Shown here in pieces: positions 46,767-56,148 of a DNA stretch of 64,000 nucleotides. The stretch's first letter is position 1. Each line of letters starts with the position of its first letter. The position numbers were made by a program, and so were the translations under genes. Origin of the DNA: Oligoflexia bacterium (GTDB lineage Bacteria > Bdellovibrionota > Bdellovibrionia > JABDDW01); contig JADJXN010000003.1 in NCBI GenBank assembly GCA_016715815.1, positions 222,103 to 286,102 of the forward strand, written 5' to 3'. The notes under the pieces were generated by a model. The model searched no databases and was not told where the DNA came from. It saw nothing but the letters and a program-made list of their open reading frames with translations.

Positions 46767-46843
46767 TGGTCGGCGCGACTGGATTTGAACCAGCGACCCC
46801 TTGCACCCCAAGCAAGTGCTCTACCAGGCTGAGCCACGCGCCG
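46767..46843 (-). tRNA. tRNA-Pro (GGG)
   Basis: 77 nt including encoded CCA. Seven perfect acceptor pairs (CGGCGCG/CGCGCCG), C1-G72 typical of bacterial tRNA-Pro, D-arm GGCTCAGCCTGGTAGAGC, anticodon stem CTTGC/GCAAG with loop TTGGGGT (anticodon GGG), T-arm GGTTCAAATCC. A T5 run follows the CCA. Follows merR on the same strand. Confidence 0.96.
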
Positions 46844-46937
46844 TAATATGCATTAAAGTAAGTTATTTACTGTTTGACAGAATTTTAATCAACAAAAGCC
46901 TTTGAATTTATTAGAAGCCGCGATGCATTATGGGAAA

Positions 46938-47396
46938 TTACAGAGCCATCATTCGCTTTAGCTGTTGAATATCTTCAAGCATGTCTGAAAGTGCGTTTGT
47001 AGCAAGCTCTATTTTATCGCTCACTTCAACACGCTTTTTCTCTGACTTTAATTCTTTTCTCAGCTCTCTAATTTTTTTCTTAGCTCCGGCAATCGAGAAC
47101 TTTTCATCATAGAGAAGTTTTTTAATTAGTAAAACTGTTTCAACATCTCTTTTAGAATAAACTCTTTGATTAAAATTAGATTTTTGTGGGTTTAAAGCAT
47201 CAAACTCAGATTCCCAATAGCGTAAAACATAGGGTTTAATATCTGCAATTTCTGCTACATCTCCAATTTTAAAAGCCATTTTATCTGGGACCATTTTTGC
47301 AATGGCTGCTAAATCCAAAGCAGCTTCATCTACTACCTGTACAGGTGTATCTTGAGATTTAGCTGCATAATCTAAATTAATCTCAAAATCTTCCAT
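46938..47396 (-). CDS. MerR family transcriptional regulator
   Basis: 152 aa. After an acidic N-terminus of about 30 residues comes a MerR helix-turn-helix: FKIGDVAEIADIKPYVLRYWESEF ... RVYSKRDVETVLLIKKLL, then a short coiled coil. No Cys-based metal site, so not a metal sensor. This regulator downstream of ihfA is a common arrangement; its role there is unknown. Start overlaps ihfA by one base. Confidence 0.92.
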   Translation of the reverse strand: MEDFEINLDYAAKSQDTPVQVVDEAALDLAAIAKMVPDKMAFKIGDVAEIADIKPYVLRYWESEFDALNPQKSNFNQRVYSKRDVETVLLIKKLLYDEKFSIAGAKKKIRELRKELKSEKKRVEVSDKIELATNALSDMLEDIQQLKRMMAL

Positions 47397-47755
47397 TAAT
47401 CTTGGTCTCCATCATCATCATCGTCGTCATCAGTAAGCCCTGTTATATCTTCTCCGTTAAGCATGGCTTTTAAAACTTGGCTTGGTCTAAAAGTTAAAAC
47501 CCTACGGGCACTTATTGTAATTTGTGATCCAGTTTGGGGGTTTCTTCCAATTCTCTCTTTTTTCTGTCTAATAACAAAGTTTCCAAAGCCTGAGATTTTT
47601 ACTTTCTCACCTGCTTCTAAAACTTGTTTCAACGTTTCAAACACCATTTCAACAAGCTCAGAGGATTCTTTTTTGGAAAACCCAATTTTCTCATAAACTT
47701 TTTCAACAATATCTGCTTTTGTCATTGTGGACTTGCCAAGATTCTGTGTGGACAT
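47396..47755 (-). CDS. ihfA: Integration host factor alpha-like DNA-bending protein
   Basis: 119 aa. HU/IHF core from about residue 11 (MTKADIVEKVYEKIGFSKKE ... KISGFGNFVIRQKKERIGRNPQTG) including the Pro-tipped beta arm NPQTG. The C-terminus has an acidic tail with seven consecutive Asp, which is unusual. Location after pheT is the classic ihfA position. The ATG of residue 11 is an alternative start. Confidence 0.93.
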   Translation of the reverse strand: MSTQNLGKSTMTKADIVEKVYEKIGFSKKESSELVEMVFETLKQVLEAGEKVKISGFGNFVIRQKKERIGRNPQTGSQITISARRVLTFRPSQVLKAMLNGEDITGLTDDDDDDDGDQD

Positions 47756-47813
47756 AGGAACTTATACCCCCTACATAAAAGCGTAAGGGGTAATGCTTAT
47801 AAATATCAAGTAA

Positions 47814-50273
47814 TTAACGCACGCTTAAGTGCAGTTTATCACAAACTTGTTTAACAGCGCCTTGATGCAACGCATTTACTTCTTGGTCACTCAAAGTCTT
47901 TAAGGGATCTTGATATTTTAATCTAAAAGCAATGCTTCTTTTATCTTTAGGGAGACTCCCACCCATAAATAAATCAAAAATCTCACAATCCACCACAAGA
48001 TTACCTGCAGCTTTGAGAAGCTCTTGTTTAATGTCTCCTGCAGGTAGATCTAGGGGAGCAAGAAGAGCCACATCACGCTCAACAAATGGAAATTTAGCCA
48101 CATCTTTTGATTTAGTCAGCCTTGGTTGAGACATAAAAAGTGTTTTAAGATTCAGCTCACAAATAACACAGTCATTTATTTTTAAATCTAAAAATTCCAT
48201 TACCATGGGGTGAAGCATGCCAATGAAACCAACAACTTTTCCTTCAACACTTATTTGAGCACTCTGTCCTGGGTGTAAAAATAGGGGTGTGTTTTTAAAA
48301 TTTTTAAAATTATATGTTTTATAATTCCAAGCTTTAAAATAATTCTCCAAAACCCCTTTTAATTCAAAAAAGTTTGGAGGGCTTTTAATTTTCATCCAAT
48401 TTTGATTACTTTCACCCCACTGAATTAAGCCTAAATGAGTTTCTTCATAAAAAGGTCTAGTTTCACGTATGTCTTCAGTGGGGTTTATATAAAAAATAGG
48501 AGATAGTTCAAAAAGCTTACCTTTTAAAATACCGTGTCTAACATTATGGCTCATGTTTTTAAGAAGGCTCACAAAAACTGCTTTTCTCATTACGCTTAAG
48601 TCAACATTTAATGGGTTTTTAATTTTTACAGCTTCTTTTGTTAAATCAAAGCCAATGTTAGTAGAATCTAGGTTTGCTTCGTCACTTAAAATATTTTTTT
48701 GATACTCATGATTTAAAAAACTTAAATTTACAGCTTGAGCATAACCCTGAGAGGCAAAAAAGTGAGAAAGCTTATTCTCAAGATTATAATTTTTGTCATC
48801 AAGACTTGGCTGTATGCTCATTGAAGGCAAGGTCTCAGGCACATGAGAGAAACCTTTTATTCTTAAAATTTCCTCCCCCATGTCTTCGGCTAGTCTTAAA
48901 TCATATCTATAAGCCGGTGGGGTGATTAGAAGCTTATCCCCTGAGCCTGCAACATGACAACCTAAACGCTCAAATATTTTTTTACATTCAGTGGAATCTA
49001 AATTAAAGCCAAGCCTTAGGCTTATGTATTTTAAATCAAATTCAATTCTTTGTTTGTTAATGGGCCTTGGGTAGTTGTCATAAAAATCACTACTTACTTT
49101 ACCCTCTGCAATTTCACTAATAAGTTGGCAGCATTTATTTACAGCTAATATTACTCCCTCAGGGTCAACCCCGCGGGAAAATCTATATGAAGAATCTGTC
49201 TCCATCGAGTGAAGCTTAGCCGTTCTTCTTACTGAGGCTGCATTAAACACAGCAGCCTCTAAAAATATATCCACTGTTTGCTCACTCACACCACTGTTAA
49301 GCCCACCCATCACGCCAGCAAGGGCTAAAACTTCTGAGCCGTCAGCAATGACAAGCTCAGTACCTGTTAGTTTTAAATTTTTATCATCAAGGCTTTTAAA
49401 ACTCTCCCCTGACTTTGCCCCTCTAACCACAATTTGATTAGACTTAATTTTTGCTAAATCAAACGCATGCATGGGTTGGCCATACATCATCATAATATAA
49501 TTTGTAGCATCAACTACGTTGTTAATAGGTCTTAACCCTAAAACTTCAAGAGCTTGTTTTAACCAGTCAGGGCTAGACTTTATTTTTATATTTTTTATAA
49601 GTCTTCCAACATATCTTGGAGAGCGTTCAGTATCTTCAACTACTAGTTTTATAATTTTTTTTGTGGATTCTTTACTTTCTTGGTAAGTGGTATGGGGAAT
49701 TTCAAATGTTTTTCCTGTAATGGCTGAAATTTCACGTGCCAAACCATAATGACTTAAACAATCAGCTCTATTTGGAGTTACTTTAATATCAAAAATAACA
49801 TCATCAAGTTTTGCATATTTACTAAAAGCAGTGCCGATGGGGGCATCTTTTGGTAAAATCATTATGCCTTCACTTAAGGCGCTTAAACCTAATTCTTTTT
49901 CTGAGCAAAGCATGCCAGAAGATTCTTCTCCCCTAATTTTTGAAACTTTAATCTCAAAATTACCTGGCAATACTGCTCCCGGAAGGGCTACCACAACAAG
50001 ATCATTGGCATTATGGTTTTTGGCCCCACAAACAATTTTTCTTTTTTGGTCTCCAGTATCTACTAAGCAAAGGGTGAGCTGGTCTGCATTGGGATGTTTA
50101 TTTTTTTCTAAAATTTTACCTACCACTACATTTTGAAATTGGCGGGATAAATCTTTAACCTCTTCAACTTCAAGGCCAGCACTTGTAAGCATGTCTGCAA
50201 GTTTTTGTGGTTCTGCTTTATATTCTTTTAAATCAAGGCCTAATTTTGAAATAAGGTTTAAAGAGATCTTCAT
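47814..50273 (-). CDS. pheT: Phenylalanine-tRNA ligase beta subunit
   Basis: 819 aa, full length: N-terminal tRNA-binding OB domain (VGKILEKNKHPNADQLTLC), B3/B4 editing domain, B5 domain, and C-terminal anticodon-binding FDX-ACB domain (FPFVERDVALLAPL). Forms the alpha2-beta2 enzyme with PheS. Overlaps pheS by 4 bp. Confidence 0.97.
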   Translation of the reverse strand: MKISLNLISKLGLDLKEYKAEPQKLADMLTSAGLEVEEVKDLSRQFQNVVVGKILEKNKHPNADQLTLCLVDTGDQKRKIVCGAKNHNANDLVVVALPGAVLPGNFEIKVSKIRGEESSGMLCSEKELGLSALSEGIMILPKDAPIGTAFSKYAKLDDVIFDIKVTPNRADCLSHYGLAREISAITGKTFEIPHTTYQESKESTKKIIKLVVEDTERSPRYVGRLIKNIKIKSSPDWLKQALEVLGLRPINNVVDATNYIMMMYGQPMHAFDLAKIKSNQIVVRGAKSGESFKSLDDKNLKLTGTELVIADGSEVLALAGVMGGLNSGVSEQTVDIFLEAAVFNAASVRRTAKLHSMETDSSYRFSRGVDPEGVILAVNKCCQLISEIAEGKVSSDFYDNYPRPINKQRIEFDLKYISLRLGFNLDSTECKKIFERLGCHVAGSGDKLLITPPAYRYDLRLAEDMGEEILRIKGFSHVPETLPSMSIQPSLDDKNYNLENKLSHFFASQGYAQAVNLSFLNHEYQKNILSDEANLDSTNIGFDLTKEAVKIKNPLNVDLSVMRKAVFVSLLKNMSHNVRHGILKGKLFELSPIFYINPTEDIRETRPFYEETHLGLIQWGESNQNWMKIKSPPNFFELKGVLENYFKAWNYKTYNFKNFKNTPLFLHPGQSAQISVEGKVVGFIGMLHPMVMEFLDLKINDCVICELNLKTLFMSQPRLTKSKDVAKFPFVERDVALLAPLDLPAGDIKQELLKAAGNLVVDCEIFDLFMGGSLPKDKRSIAFRLKYQDPLKTLSDQEVNALHQGAVKQVCDKLHLSVR

Positions 50274-51322
50274 ATTTTAAAATTCTCCAAGAAGCGAAGA
50301 TCATTCTCACTAAATAACCCAATATGGCTAACACCGTATTTAACAACGGCCATTCTCTCAATGCCCATTCCAAAAGCAAAACCATTCCATGTTGGATATT
50401 CAATACCTACTGCTTTAAAAACCTCAGGATGTACCATTCCACAGCCGGCAAGCTCAATCCAGCCGGTGTGTTTGCACATGCTACAGCCCTTGCCTTTACA
50501 TAACGGGCAGCTGGCATCAAGCTCTGCCCCTGGCTCGACAAATGGGAAATAACTTGGTCTAAGGCGTACTTTAATATCGCTTCCAAAGAATTCTTTAGCA
50601 AAAAAGCCAAGTACACCTTTTAAATCTGAAAGGGAAACGTTTTTATCTATTAATAAACCTTCAATTTGGTGAAAGTGTGGTGAGTGAGAGGTATCACTAT
50701 CGCTTCTATAAACCCCACCAGGACTTATAATTCTTAATGGCGGCTTTTCTGTAAGCATTGTTCTTGTTTGCACAGGGCTTGTATGAGTTCTTAAAACCCA
50801 TGGGGAAAATTTCCCCGGCTCATGATCAATGCCATCATCAACATAAAATGTGTCCTGTAAATCCCGTGAAGGGTGATCAGCGGGAATATTTAAAGCGTCA
50901 AAATTATAAAAAGCATTTTCAATATGAGGGCCTGTACGCACACTAAAACCTAAACGCGAAAAAATGGAGCACATCTCGTTCATGACTTTATTTATGGGGT
51001 GAATACTCCCCGGCTTAGGGGCTAAACCAGGGAGACTAACATCTATTTTTTCACTCTGAAGTTTTTGGTTTTGCTCTAAAGTTTTAAGGCTTTTAGTTTT
51101 TGTATCAATTTGCTCTTCAAGCTCCGCTTTTGCATTATTAGCATGAAGGCCTACGGTTTTTCTTTCATCAGGGGAAAGTTTGCCGAGATCTTTTAAAACA
51201 GTAGATAACAAACCCTGCTTGCCAAGGTATTTAACCTTAACTTCATAAAGCGCATCCGTGCTTGAAGCTTTCTCAATAGCCTCATGAGCAAGCTTTGAGA
51301 GCTGATTTATTTTCTCTATCAT
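50270..51322 (-). CDS. pheS: Phenylalanine-tRNA ligase alpha subunit
   Basis: 350 aa. Coiled-coil N-terminus, class II motifs LRTHTSPVQTR and RPSYFPFVEPGAE, and GFAFGMGIERMAVVKYG (motif 3). Two Cys pairs (CPLCKGKGCSMCKHTG) form a possible zinc site seen in some PheS. 12 bp after rplT. Confidence 0.97.
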   Translation of the reverse strand: MIEKINQLSKLAHEAIEKASSTDALYEVKVKYLGKQGLLSTVLKDLGKLSPDERKTVGLHANNAKAELEEQIDTKTKSLKTLEQNQKLQSEKIDVSLPGLAPKPGSIHPINKVMNEMCSIFSRLGFSVRTGPHIENAFYNFDALNIPADHPSRDLQDTFYVDDGIDHEPGKFSPWVLRTHTSPVQTRTMLTEKPPLRIISPGGVYRSDSDTSHSPHFHQIEGLLIDKNVSLSDLKGVLGFFAKEFFGSDIKVRLRPSYFPFVEPGAELDASCPLCKGKGCSMCKHTGWIELAGCGMVHPEVFKAVGIEYPTWNGFAFGMGIERMAVVKYGVSHIGLFSENDLRFLENFKI

Positions 51323-51334
51323 GGAAATTAAATC

Positions 51335-51685
51335 TTACTTGGCTAATGCTTGTTGTACAAGTGCTGTAAATGCTGAAGGGTCTTTTACAGCTAAATCCGC
51401 TAGGATTTTTCTATCAACATCAATTTGTGCTTTGTGTATGGCACCCATTAATTTTGAATAGGTTGTTCCGTTAAGCCTTGCAGCAGCGTTGATTCTTTGT
51501 GTCCAAAGCTTTCTAAAATCACGCTTTCTAACTTTACGGTCTCTGTAAGCAAACACAAGAGCGCGATCTACTACCTCTTGAGCTGTTACAAATAATCTGG
51601 AATTTGAGCCATAATAGCCTTTGGCTCTTTTGAGAACTTTTTTTCTTCTGGCGCGGGCTTTTGTGCCACGTTTTACTCTTGCCAT
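51335..51685 (-). CDS. rplT: 50S ribosomal protein bL20
   Basis: 116 aa. [45 protein letters not shown] and [12 protein letters not shown] are canonical. Assembly protein and, in other bacteria, autoregulator of infC-rpmI-rplT. Confidence 0.97.
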   Translation of the reverse strand: MARVKRGTKARARRKKVLKRAKGYYGSNSRLFVTAQEVVDRALVFAYRDRKVRKRDFRKLWTQRINAAARLNGTTYSKLMGAIHKAQIDVDRKILADLAVKDPSAFTALVQQALAK

Positions 51686-51712
51686 TGTGCTTTACTCCTT
51701 ATCCTCAAGGTC

Positions 51713-51729
51713 AGGCTTTTAATAAGCCT
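51713..51729 (-). promoter_or_regulatory. Intercistronic hairpin between rpmI and rplT
   Basis: AGGCTT-ATTAA-AAGCCT on the minus strand, in the 74-bp gap before rplT. No U-run follows, so more likely an RNA processing or regulatory structure than a terminator. Confidence 0.35.
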
Positions 51730-51759
51730 TGTTAGTTACCCGAGGAGAAATAGGGTTTA

Positions 51760-51960
51760 TTATCCGTTTGGTAATAATGCGTTAATCATTCTGTCATAAG
51801 AAGGGTTAACGTATTTTTGCTTTTTAATTCTTCTTTTACGCTTAGCGTTTTTAGCCTTCATAATGTGGCGGCCAAAAGCACCTTTGTGCTTCACTTTTCC
51901 TGAAGCAGTAAATCTGAGTCTTTTTTTAGCAGCTTTATTTGTTTTTACCTTCATCTTCAT
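51760..51960 (-). CDS. rpmI: 50S ribosomal protein bL35
   Basis: 66 aa, canonical: MKVKTNKAAKKRLRFTASGK, KHKGAFGRHIM, KNAKRKRRIKKQ. Overlaps infC by 4 bp. Confidence 0.96.
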   Translation of the reverse strand: MKMKVKTNKAAKKRLRFTASGKVKHKGAFGRHIMKAKNAKRKRRIKKQKYVNPSYDRMINALLPNG

Positions 51961-52526
51961 TGCTTTCTACTTTCTCCACCTGTGGTTTTTACTGCCCCAG
52001 GCTTACCTGGTATTGCTGGCGCAACTAATACACTTAAGCGTTTTCCTTCCATTTGCGGAGGCTGTTCTATAACACATGTGTCCCCTAAAACTCCAATAAT
52101 TTTATTTAAAAGGGCCTTTCCAAGCTCTGCATGGGTCACTTCTCTGCCTCTAAACATTACAATAATCCTACATTTATTACCTTCTTTCAAAAACTCCTGA
52201 ATGTGGCGGGTTTTAAAATCTATATCATGCTGGTCAGTATTGGGTCTTAATTGGATCTCTTTAACCACTATTACGGTTTGTTTTTTGCGGCTCTCAGTGG
52301 CTTTTTTCTTCTGTTGGTATTTGTATTTACCATAATCCATAAATTTACATGTTGGTGGGTTAGAATCAGGGGCAATTTCAATAAGGTCTAACCCCTTATC
52401 ATAGGCAATTTTAACTGCATCAGGTACCTGAAACAGGCCCAGCATTTTGCCTTCATCATCAATGACCCTAATCATAGGGGCTTTAATTTCATAGTTTACA
52501 CGTAATTTCTTATTTCCTTGTGAGAT
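51957..52526 (-). CDS. infC: Translation initiation factor IF-3, probable ATC start
   Basis: 189 aa when started at the ATC at 52526. The first ATG (52475) would remove KKLRVNYEIKAP, which is the conserved beginning of IF-3, so the real start is upstream. GGAGG lies six bases before the ATC, and no ATG, GTG or TTG is available at the proper distance in that frame. IF-3 genes are known to use AUU or AUC for autoregulation. The remainder is standard (IEIAPDSNPPTCKFMDYGKYKYQ; HDIDFKTRHIQEFL). Confidence 0.9.
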   Translation of the reverse strand: MSQGNKKLRVNYEIKAPMIRVIDDEGKMLGLFQVPDAVKIAYDKGLDLIEIAPDSNPPTCKFMDYGKYKYQQKKKATESRKKQTVIVVKEIQLRPNTDQHDIDFKTRHIQEFLKEGNKCRIIVMFRGREVTHAELGKALLNKIIGVLGDTCVIEQPPQMEGKRLSVLVAPAIPGKPGAVKTTGGESRKQ

Positions 52527-52541
52527 AACCCACCTCCGTCG

Positions 52542-53858
52542 TTAGTTAAACATGCTCAATTGAGCTTTGGTTTTAATTTCTATTGTTAATTTATTAATAA
52601 ATTCTTCAATGCTTAAATCTTTTATTTCTTTTCCATTTTTTAATCTTAAAGAAAGAGTTTTTTGGTCCACTTCTTTATCACCTAAAATAATCATGTAAGG
52701 CACTTTTTGCATCTGCGCTTCTCTGATTTTAAAACCTAGTTTTTCATTTCTTAAATCCGCCTCAACTCTTACGCCTAAACTTTTAAGTTTTAATTTTAAT
52801 TCTTCAGCAAAAGATGCTTGCTTATCAGTAATATTAATTATTTTTACTTGAACTGGGCTTAACCATAACGGGAAATTCCCCGCACAATGTTCTACATAAA
52901 CAGCGAAAAATCTCTCCAGAGAACCAAGCACTGCTCTATGTAAAACCACTGGCTTATGGGGTTTGTTATCTTCCCCTGTGTATTCTAAACCAAAGCGCTC
53001 AGCCATATTAAAATCACACTGCAGGGTTCCTAGCTGCCAGGCACGTCCAATGGCATCAGTAACCATAACATCAAGCTTTGGACCATAAAAGGCTCCATCT
53101 CCGGCATTAATTTTATATTTTAAATTTAACTTTTTTAAGGCTCCCTCAAGAGCGGCCTCAGCTTTATCCCAGATTTCATTAGAGCCAAGACGCTTTTCAG
53201 GTCTTGTTGAGAAATAAACTGTGTAATTATCAAAACCAAAGGTTTTATAAATCTCATTAAGAAGATTCATAAACCCTTCAATTTCACTCATGATTTGATC
53301 AAGCCTACAAAATATATGGGCATCATCTTGTGAAAAACTTCTAACCCTTGCAAGCCCATGCACAACCCCTGCTCTTTCATAGCGGTGAAGGCGGCCAAAA
53401 TCTGCAATTCTAATTGGTAAATCTCTGTAAGAATGCTTTGTTGAACCAAAAATAAGAGCATGGCCTGGGCAATTCATAGCCTTTACCATAGAAGATTTTA
53501 AATCTTCTGGGGAGTTTTTATCTACCTCAGCAGGGGTTGCAAAATACATATTCTCTCTGTAGTTGTCATAGTGCCCTGAACATTTAAAAAGCTCTGAATC
53601 AAAAACCTGAGGTGTGACCACTTCTTGGTAATCGTACTTTAAATACATTTCTCTGATGTAATTTAAAAATTCGTTATAAATGACAGTACCTCTTGGTAAG
53701 AAAAAGGGTGAAGCTGGAGACCACTGGTGGAACATGAAAAGCTCAAGCTCTTTACCAATTTTACGGTGATCTCTTTTTTTAGCTTCTTCAATTTGAGTAA
53801 GATAATTATCAAGATCTTTTTTATTGCTAAAAGCTGTGCCATAAATTCTCTGGAGCAT
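52542..53858 (-). CDS. thrS: Threonine-tRNA ligase, catalytic and anticodon-binding part (frameshifted gene)
   Basis: 438 aa frame starting inside the conserved MLQRIYGTAF. Contains class II motifs (RIADFGRLHRYERAGVVHGLARVRSF split over positions about 150-175), zinc ligands in MNCPGHALIF and later His, and the anticodon domain. It follows the editing-domain frame in a different phase; removing one base near 53877-53878 would join them to give YWRGDEKNPMLQ, the normal sequence. Full thrS would span 52542-54507. Confidence 0.9.
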   Translation of the reverse strand: MLQRIYGTAFSNKKDLDNYLTQIEEAKKRDHRKIGKELELFMFHQWSPASPFFLPRGTVIYNEFLNYIREMYLKYDYQEVVTPQVFDSELFKCSGHYDNYRENMYFATPAEVDKNSPEDLKSSMVKAMNCPGHALIFGSTKHSYRDLPIRIADFGRLHRYERAGVVHGLARVRSFSQDDAHIFCRLDQIMSEIEGFMNLLNEIYKTFGFDNYTVYFSTRPEKRLGSNEIWDKAEAALEGALKKLNLKYKINAGDGAFYGPKLDVMVTDAIGRAWQLGTLQCDFNMAERFGLEYTGEDNKPHKPVVLHRAVLGSLERFFAVYVEHCAGNFPLWLSPVQVKIINITDKQASFAEELKLKLKSLGVRVEADLRNEKLGFKIREAQMQKVPYMIILGDKEVDQKTLSLRLKNGKEIKDLSIEEFINKLTIEIKTKAQLSMFN

Positions 53859-53868
53859 GGGGTTTTTC

Positions 53869-54507
53869 TCATCTCCTTCGCCAATAGGCTCCGGCTATTG
53901 ATGTTAATTTAAAAGCTTTTAAAAAAGATGTGCGGGGCACATGGGGTCCACGGCAAAGATCAAACCAATCCCCTTGGTGGTAAATAGAAACTTCTTTAAC
54001 ATTTTCTTTTTTAACTAAATCTTCAATGATTTCTACTTTAAATCTTTCACCCATTTTTTTAAAAGTTTCTATAGCTTTATTAACAGGCCAAATTTCTTTT
54101 TTAATTTCATAATCAGCCTCTGCAATTTTTTGCATTTGGCTTTCAATTTTTTCTAAATCTTCAGGGACAAACGTTCTTGGTGAATCTAAATCATAAAAAA
54201 AGCCGTTATCAATAACAGGGCCAATAGTGATCTTAACTTCTGGCCATAATTTTTGAATTGCCTGAGCCATAATGTGAGCTGCTGAGTGGCGAATAACCTT
54301 AACTGATTCTGGGTTTTGAATTGTGATAATTTCAACCTTAGAGTCTTTTTCTATTAGTGTTCTAATATCTACAATCTCACCATTTATTTTCCCTGCCACT
54401 GCACTCTTGGCAAGGCCTGCGCCAATAGAGGCTGCAAGCTCTGAAATAGTAATAGGTTGCTCAAACTTTTTGACTGAATTATCAGGCAAAGTGATGCTTA
54501 AGGACAT
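53869..54507 (-). CDS. thrS: Threonine-tRNA ligase, TGS and editing part (frameshifted gene)
   Basis: 212 aa: TGS domain (about 1-65), then the second additional/editing domain with HSAAHIMAQA and HQGDWFDLCRGPHVP. It ends GAYWRRR at a TGA directly after the codons CGA-AGG-AGA, where intact proteins continue WRGDEKNP. Either a one-base insertion (real or sequencing) or a +1 recoding site. First gene of the thrS-infC-rpmI-rplT-pheS-pheT-ihfA-merR series. Confidence 0.9.
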   Translation of the reverse strand: MSLSITLPDNSVKKFEQPITISELAASIGAGLAKSAVAGKINGEIVDIRTLIEKDSKVEIITIQNPESVKVIRHSAAHIMAQAIQKLWPEVKITIGPVIDNGFFYDLDSPRTFVPEDLEKIESQMQKIAEADYEIKKEIWPVNKAIETFKKMGERFKVEIIEDLVKKENVKEVSIYHQGDWFDLCRGPHVPRTSFLKAFKLTSIAGAYWRRR

Positions 54508-54594
54508 ATATAATTAACGAGTGAGAGTTTTTACGAATTTTTGTGACATGCTTAACTGTAAGATGCCGCTTTGTTGTGTAAGAGTCAATAAAAA

Positions 54595-54622
54595 AGGCGC
54601 CAAGCTTAAATGCTTGGCGCCT
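54595..54622 (-). terminator. Strong rho-independent terminator of the subtilase gene
   Basis: On the minus strand AGGCGCCAAGC-ATTTAA-GCTTGGCGCCT followed by TTTTTTATT: an 11-bp perfect stem, 6-nt loop and U-run, 14 bp after the subtilase stop. Confidence 0.92.
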
Positions 54623-54635
54623 ATTAGAGTTATTT

Positions 54636-56131
54636 TTATTCAATTAATTGGTTATGTAAGGCCCAGCCCTGGTTAGAACCTACATATAAATCGTTAGCAC
54701 CAGCTACCTCGCCAAGACTTGCTTGAGAAAGCGCTAGAGCATCTAAATCACTAGGTGTTGTTAAAAAGGCCTGCTTTAAAAACCCACTAAATTGTAAAAC
54801 TGCATTTACTGCAGCATACACATTTAGCTGCCCATAGCCCCAATCTGCACTCCACACCCCTGCCTGATTACCAGGAGGAATAGTTGCAGATTTAACAAGT
54901 ATTTCTCTTAATTGAGCGGGGTTTAAGTTGGGATTAACTTGTAATAAAAGCGCCACAGCTCCAGTTACATGAGGTGTCGCCATACTTGTTCCATCATAGC
55001 GGGCATACTTCCCACCAGGAATAGATGAATTAATACTAACCCCAGGGGCCGCAATATCTGGTTTTTTAGTGGGCTGCCCTTTGTACATTCCAGGTCCACG
55101 ACTTGAAAAGCGTGCAACTTTACCATCAGCACCATAAGCGGCTACGGCAAATGCACCTGGGTACTCATGTGGGTTTGTGATTGTTCCTGCACTAGGACCA
55201 CGGTTGCCTGCTGAAAACACAGGTAAAATTCCCGCTGCTTCCCAAGCAGAGATGGCTCTGTAAAAGACTTCTTGATCAGGAGCGCCTCCTGAGTTCCAAG
55301 AGTTACTTACAGCTTTTACTTTTTGGCCTACTTGAGGGTTATTTTGAATATCTAAAAACCACTGCATGCCTTCAATCATAGTGTCATAATTTATCAGGGC
55401 TCCTGCAACAGCAAGCCTTGCTCCTGGGGCCACACCAATCCAGTTATTAACTCTATCGCCACCGGCAATGGTTCCGCACACATGTGTACCGTGGGAATCA
55501 AAATCTTTTGGTGGCGTTACAGAATGAGTCTCTCCATTAAAAAATGAAGCTACTTTTCCCTGAAGAGCTGGGTGATTCCCATCAACTCCAGTATCAACCA
55601 CTCCTACAATAACGCCTTTACCGTTAATTTGAGGCTTTTCTTTAAATAACTTATCAAGCCCCAATGATGTCACACTATACTCGTGCTCAGCATCTTGAAT
55701 ATTTCTATTAAATTTACCTTCGCGCGCTCCCATAATTGGGTCAAAACGGTTACGAGCATTTCTATAAATTTTTGTCACACTGGGGTGCTGAGCCAATGCT
55801 TTAAGTCCTATTGGTGTTACCTCTAAAGCTACAGAGGAATTAAGCCAATAAACTCCCTTTACTTTCACACCAGTCATTTTTCCATTTTGTATGTCTTCTA
55901 AAAGGGGCTGGACACTTAGTCTTGCGACCTCTTTATAAAAATTTATAACCTGAACGCGGTTATATCTTTGAGGCTTTGGCATATTGTTAAGCTTTGGTGC
56001 TACAAGTGCCATTACTTTTAAGCTTACAGCTTCAGCGCGCGGGCAAAATCCCGAAGTTGCGGGTCTATAAGAGCATCTGAAAATGCTTTTGGTACTGCCA
56101 GCAGTACTAATAATGTAAAAATCCATTTCAT
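54636..56131 (-). CDS. Secreted subtilisin-like serine protease (apparent frameshift near the N-terminus)
   Basis: The main frame (to 56126) holds a full S8 protease: Asp168 in VVDTGVDGNHP, His202 in SHGTH, Asn298 in SAGN and Ser371 in GTSMATPH (numbering of that frame), preceded by an inhibitor-like propeptide. It lacks a secretion signal, but five bases upstream an ATG at 56131 with GGGGAG starts MKWIFTLLVLLAVPKAFS, a perfect signal peptide whose frame stops at 56024. A one-base deletion around 56022-56030 explains both. Either a sequence error or a young pseudogene; the protein would be exported. Confidence 0.85.
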
Positions 56132-56148
56132 TTTAATTCTCCCCGTTT

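Noticed and set aside
54541..54548. Third copy of the ECF -35 block (TTGTGACA) near thrS
   Set aside because: The TACGAATT block lies immediately adjacent instead of 11 bp away, so the promoter geometry is not met.
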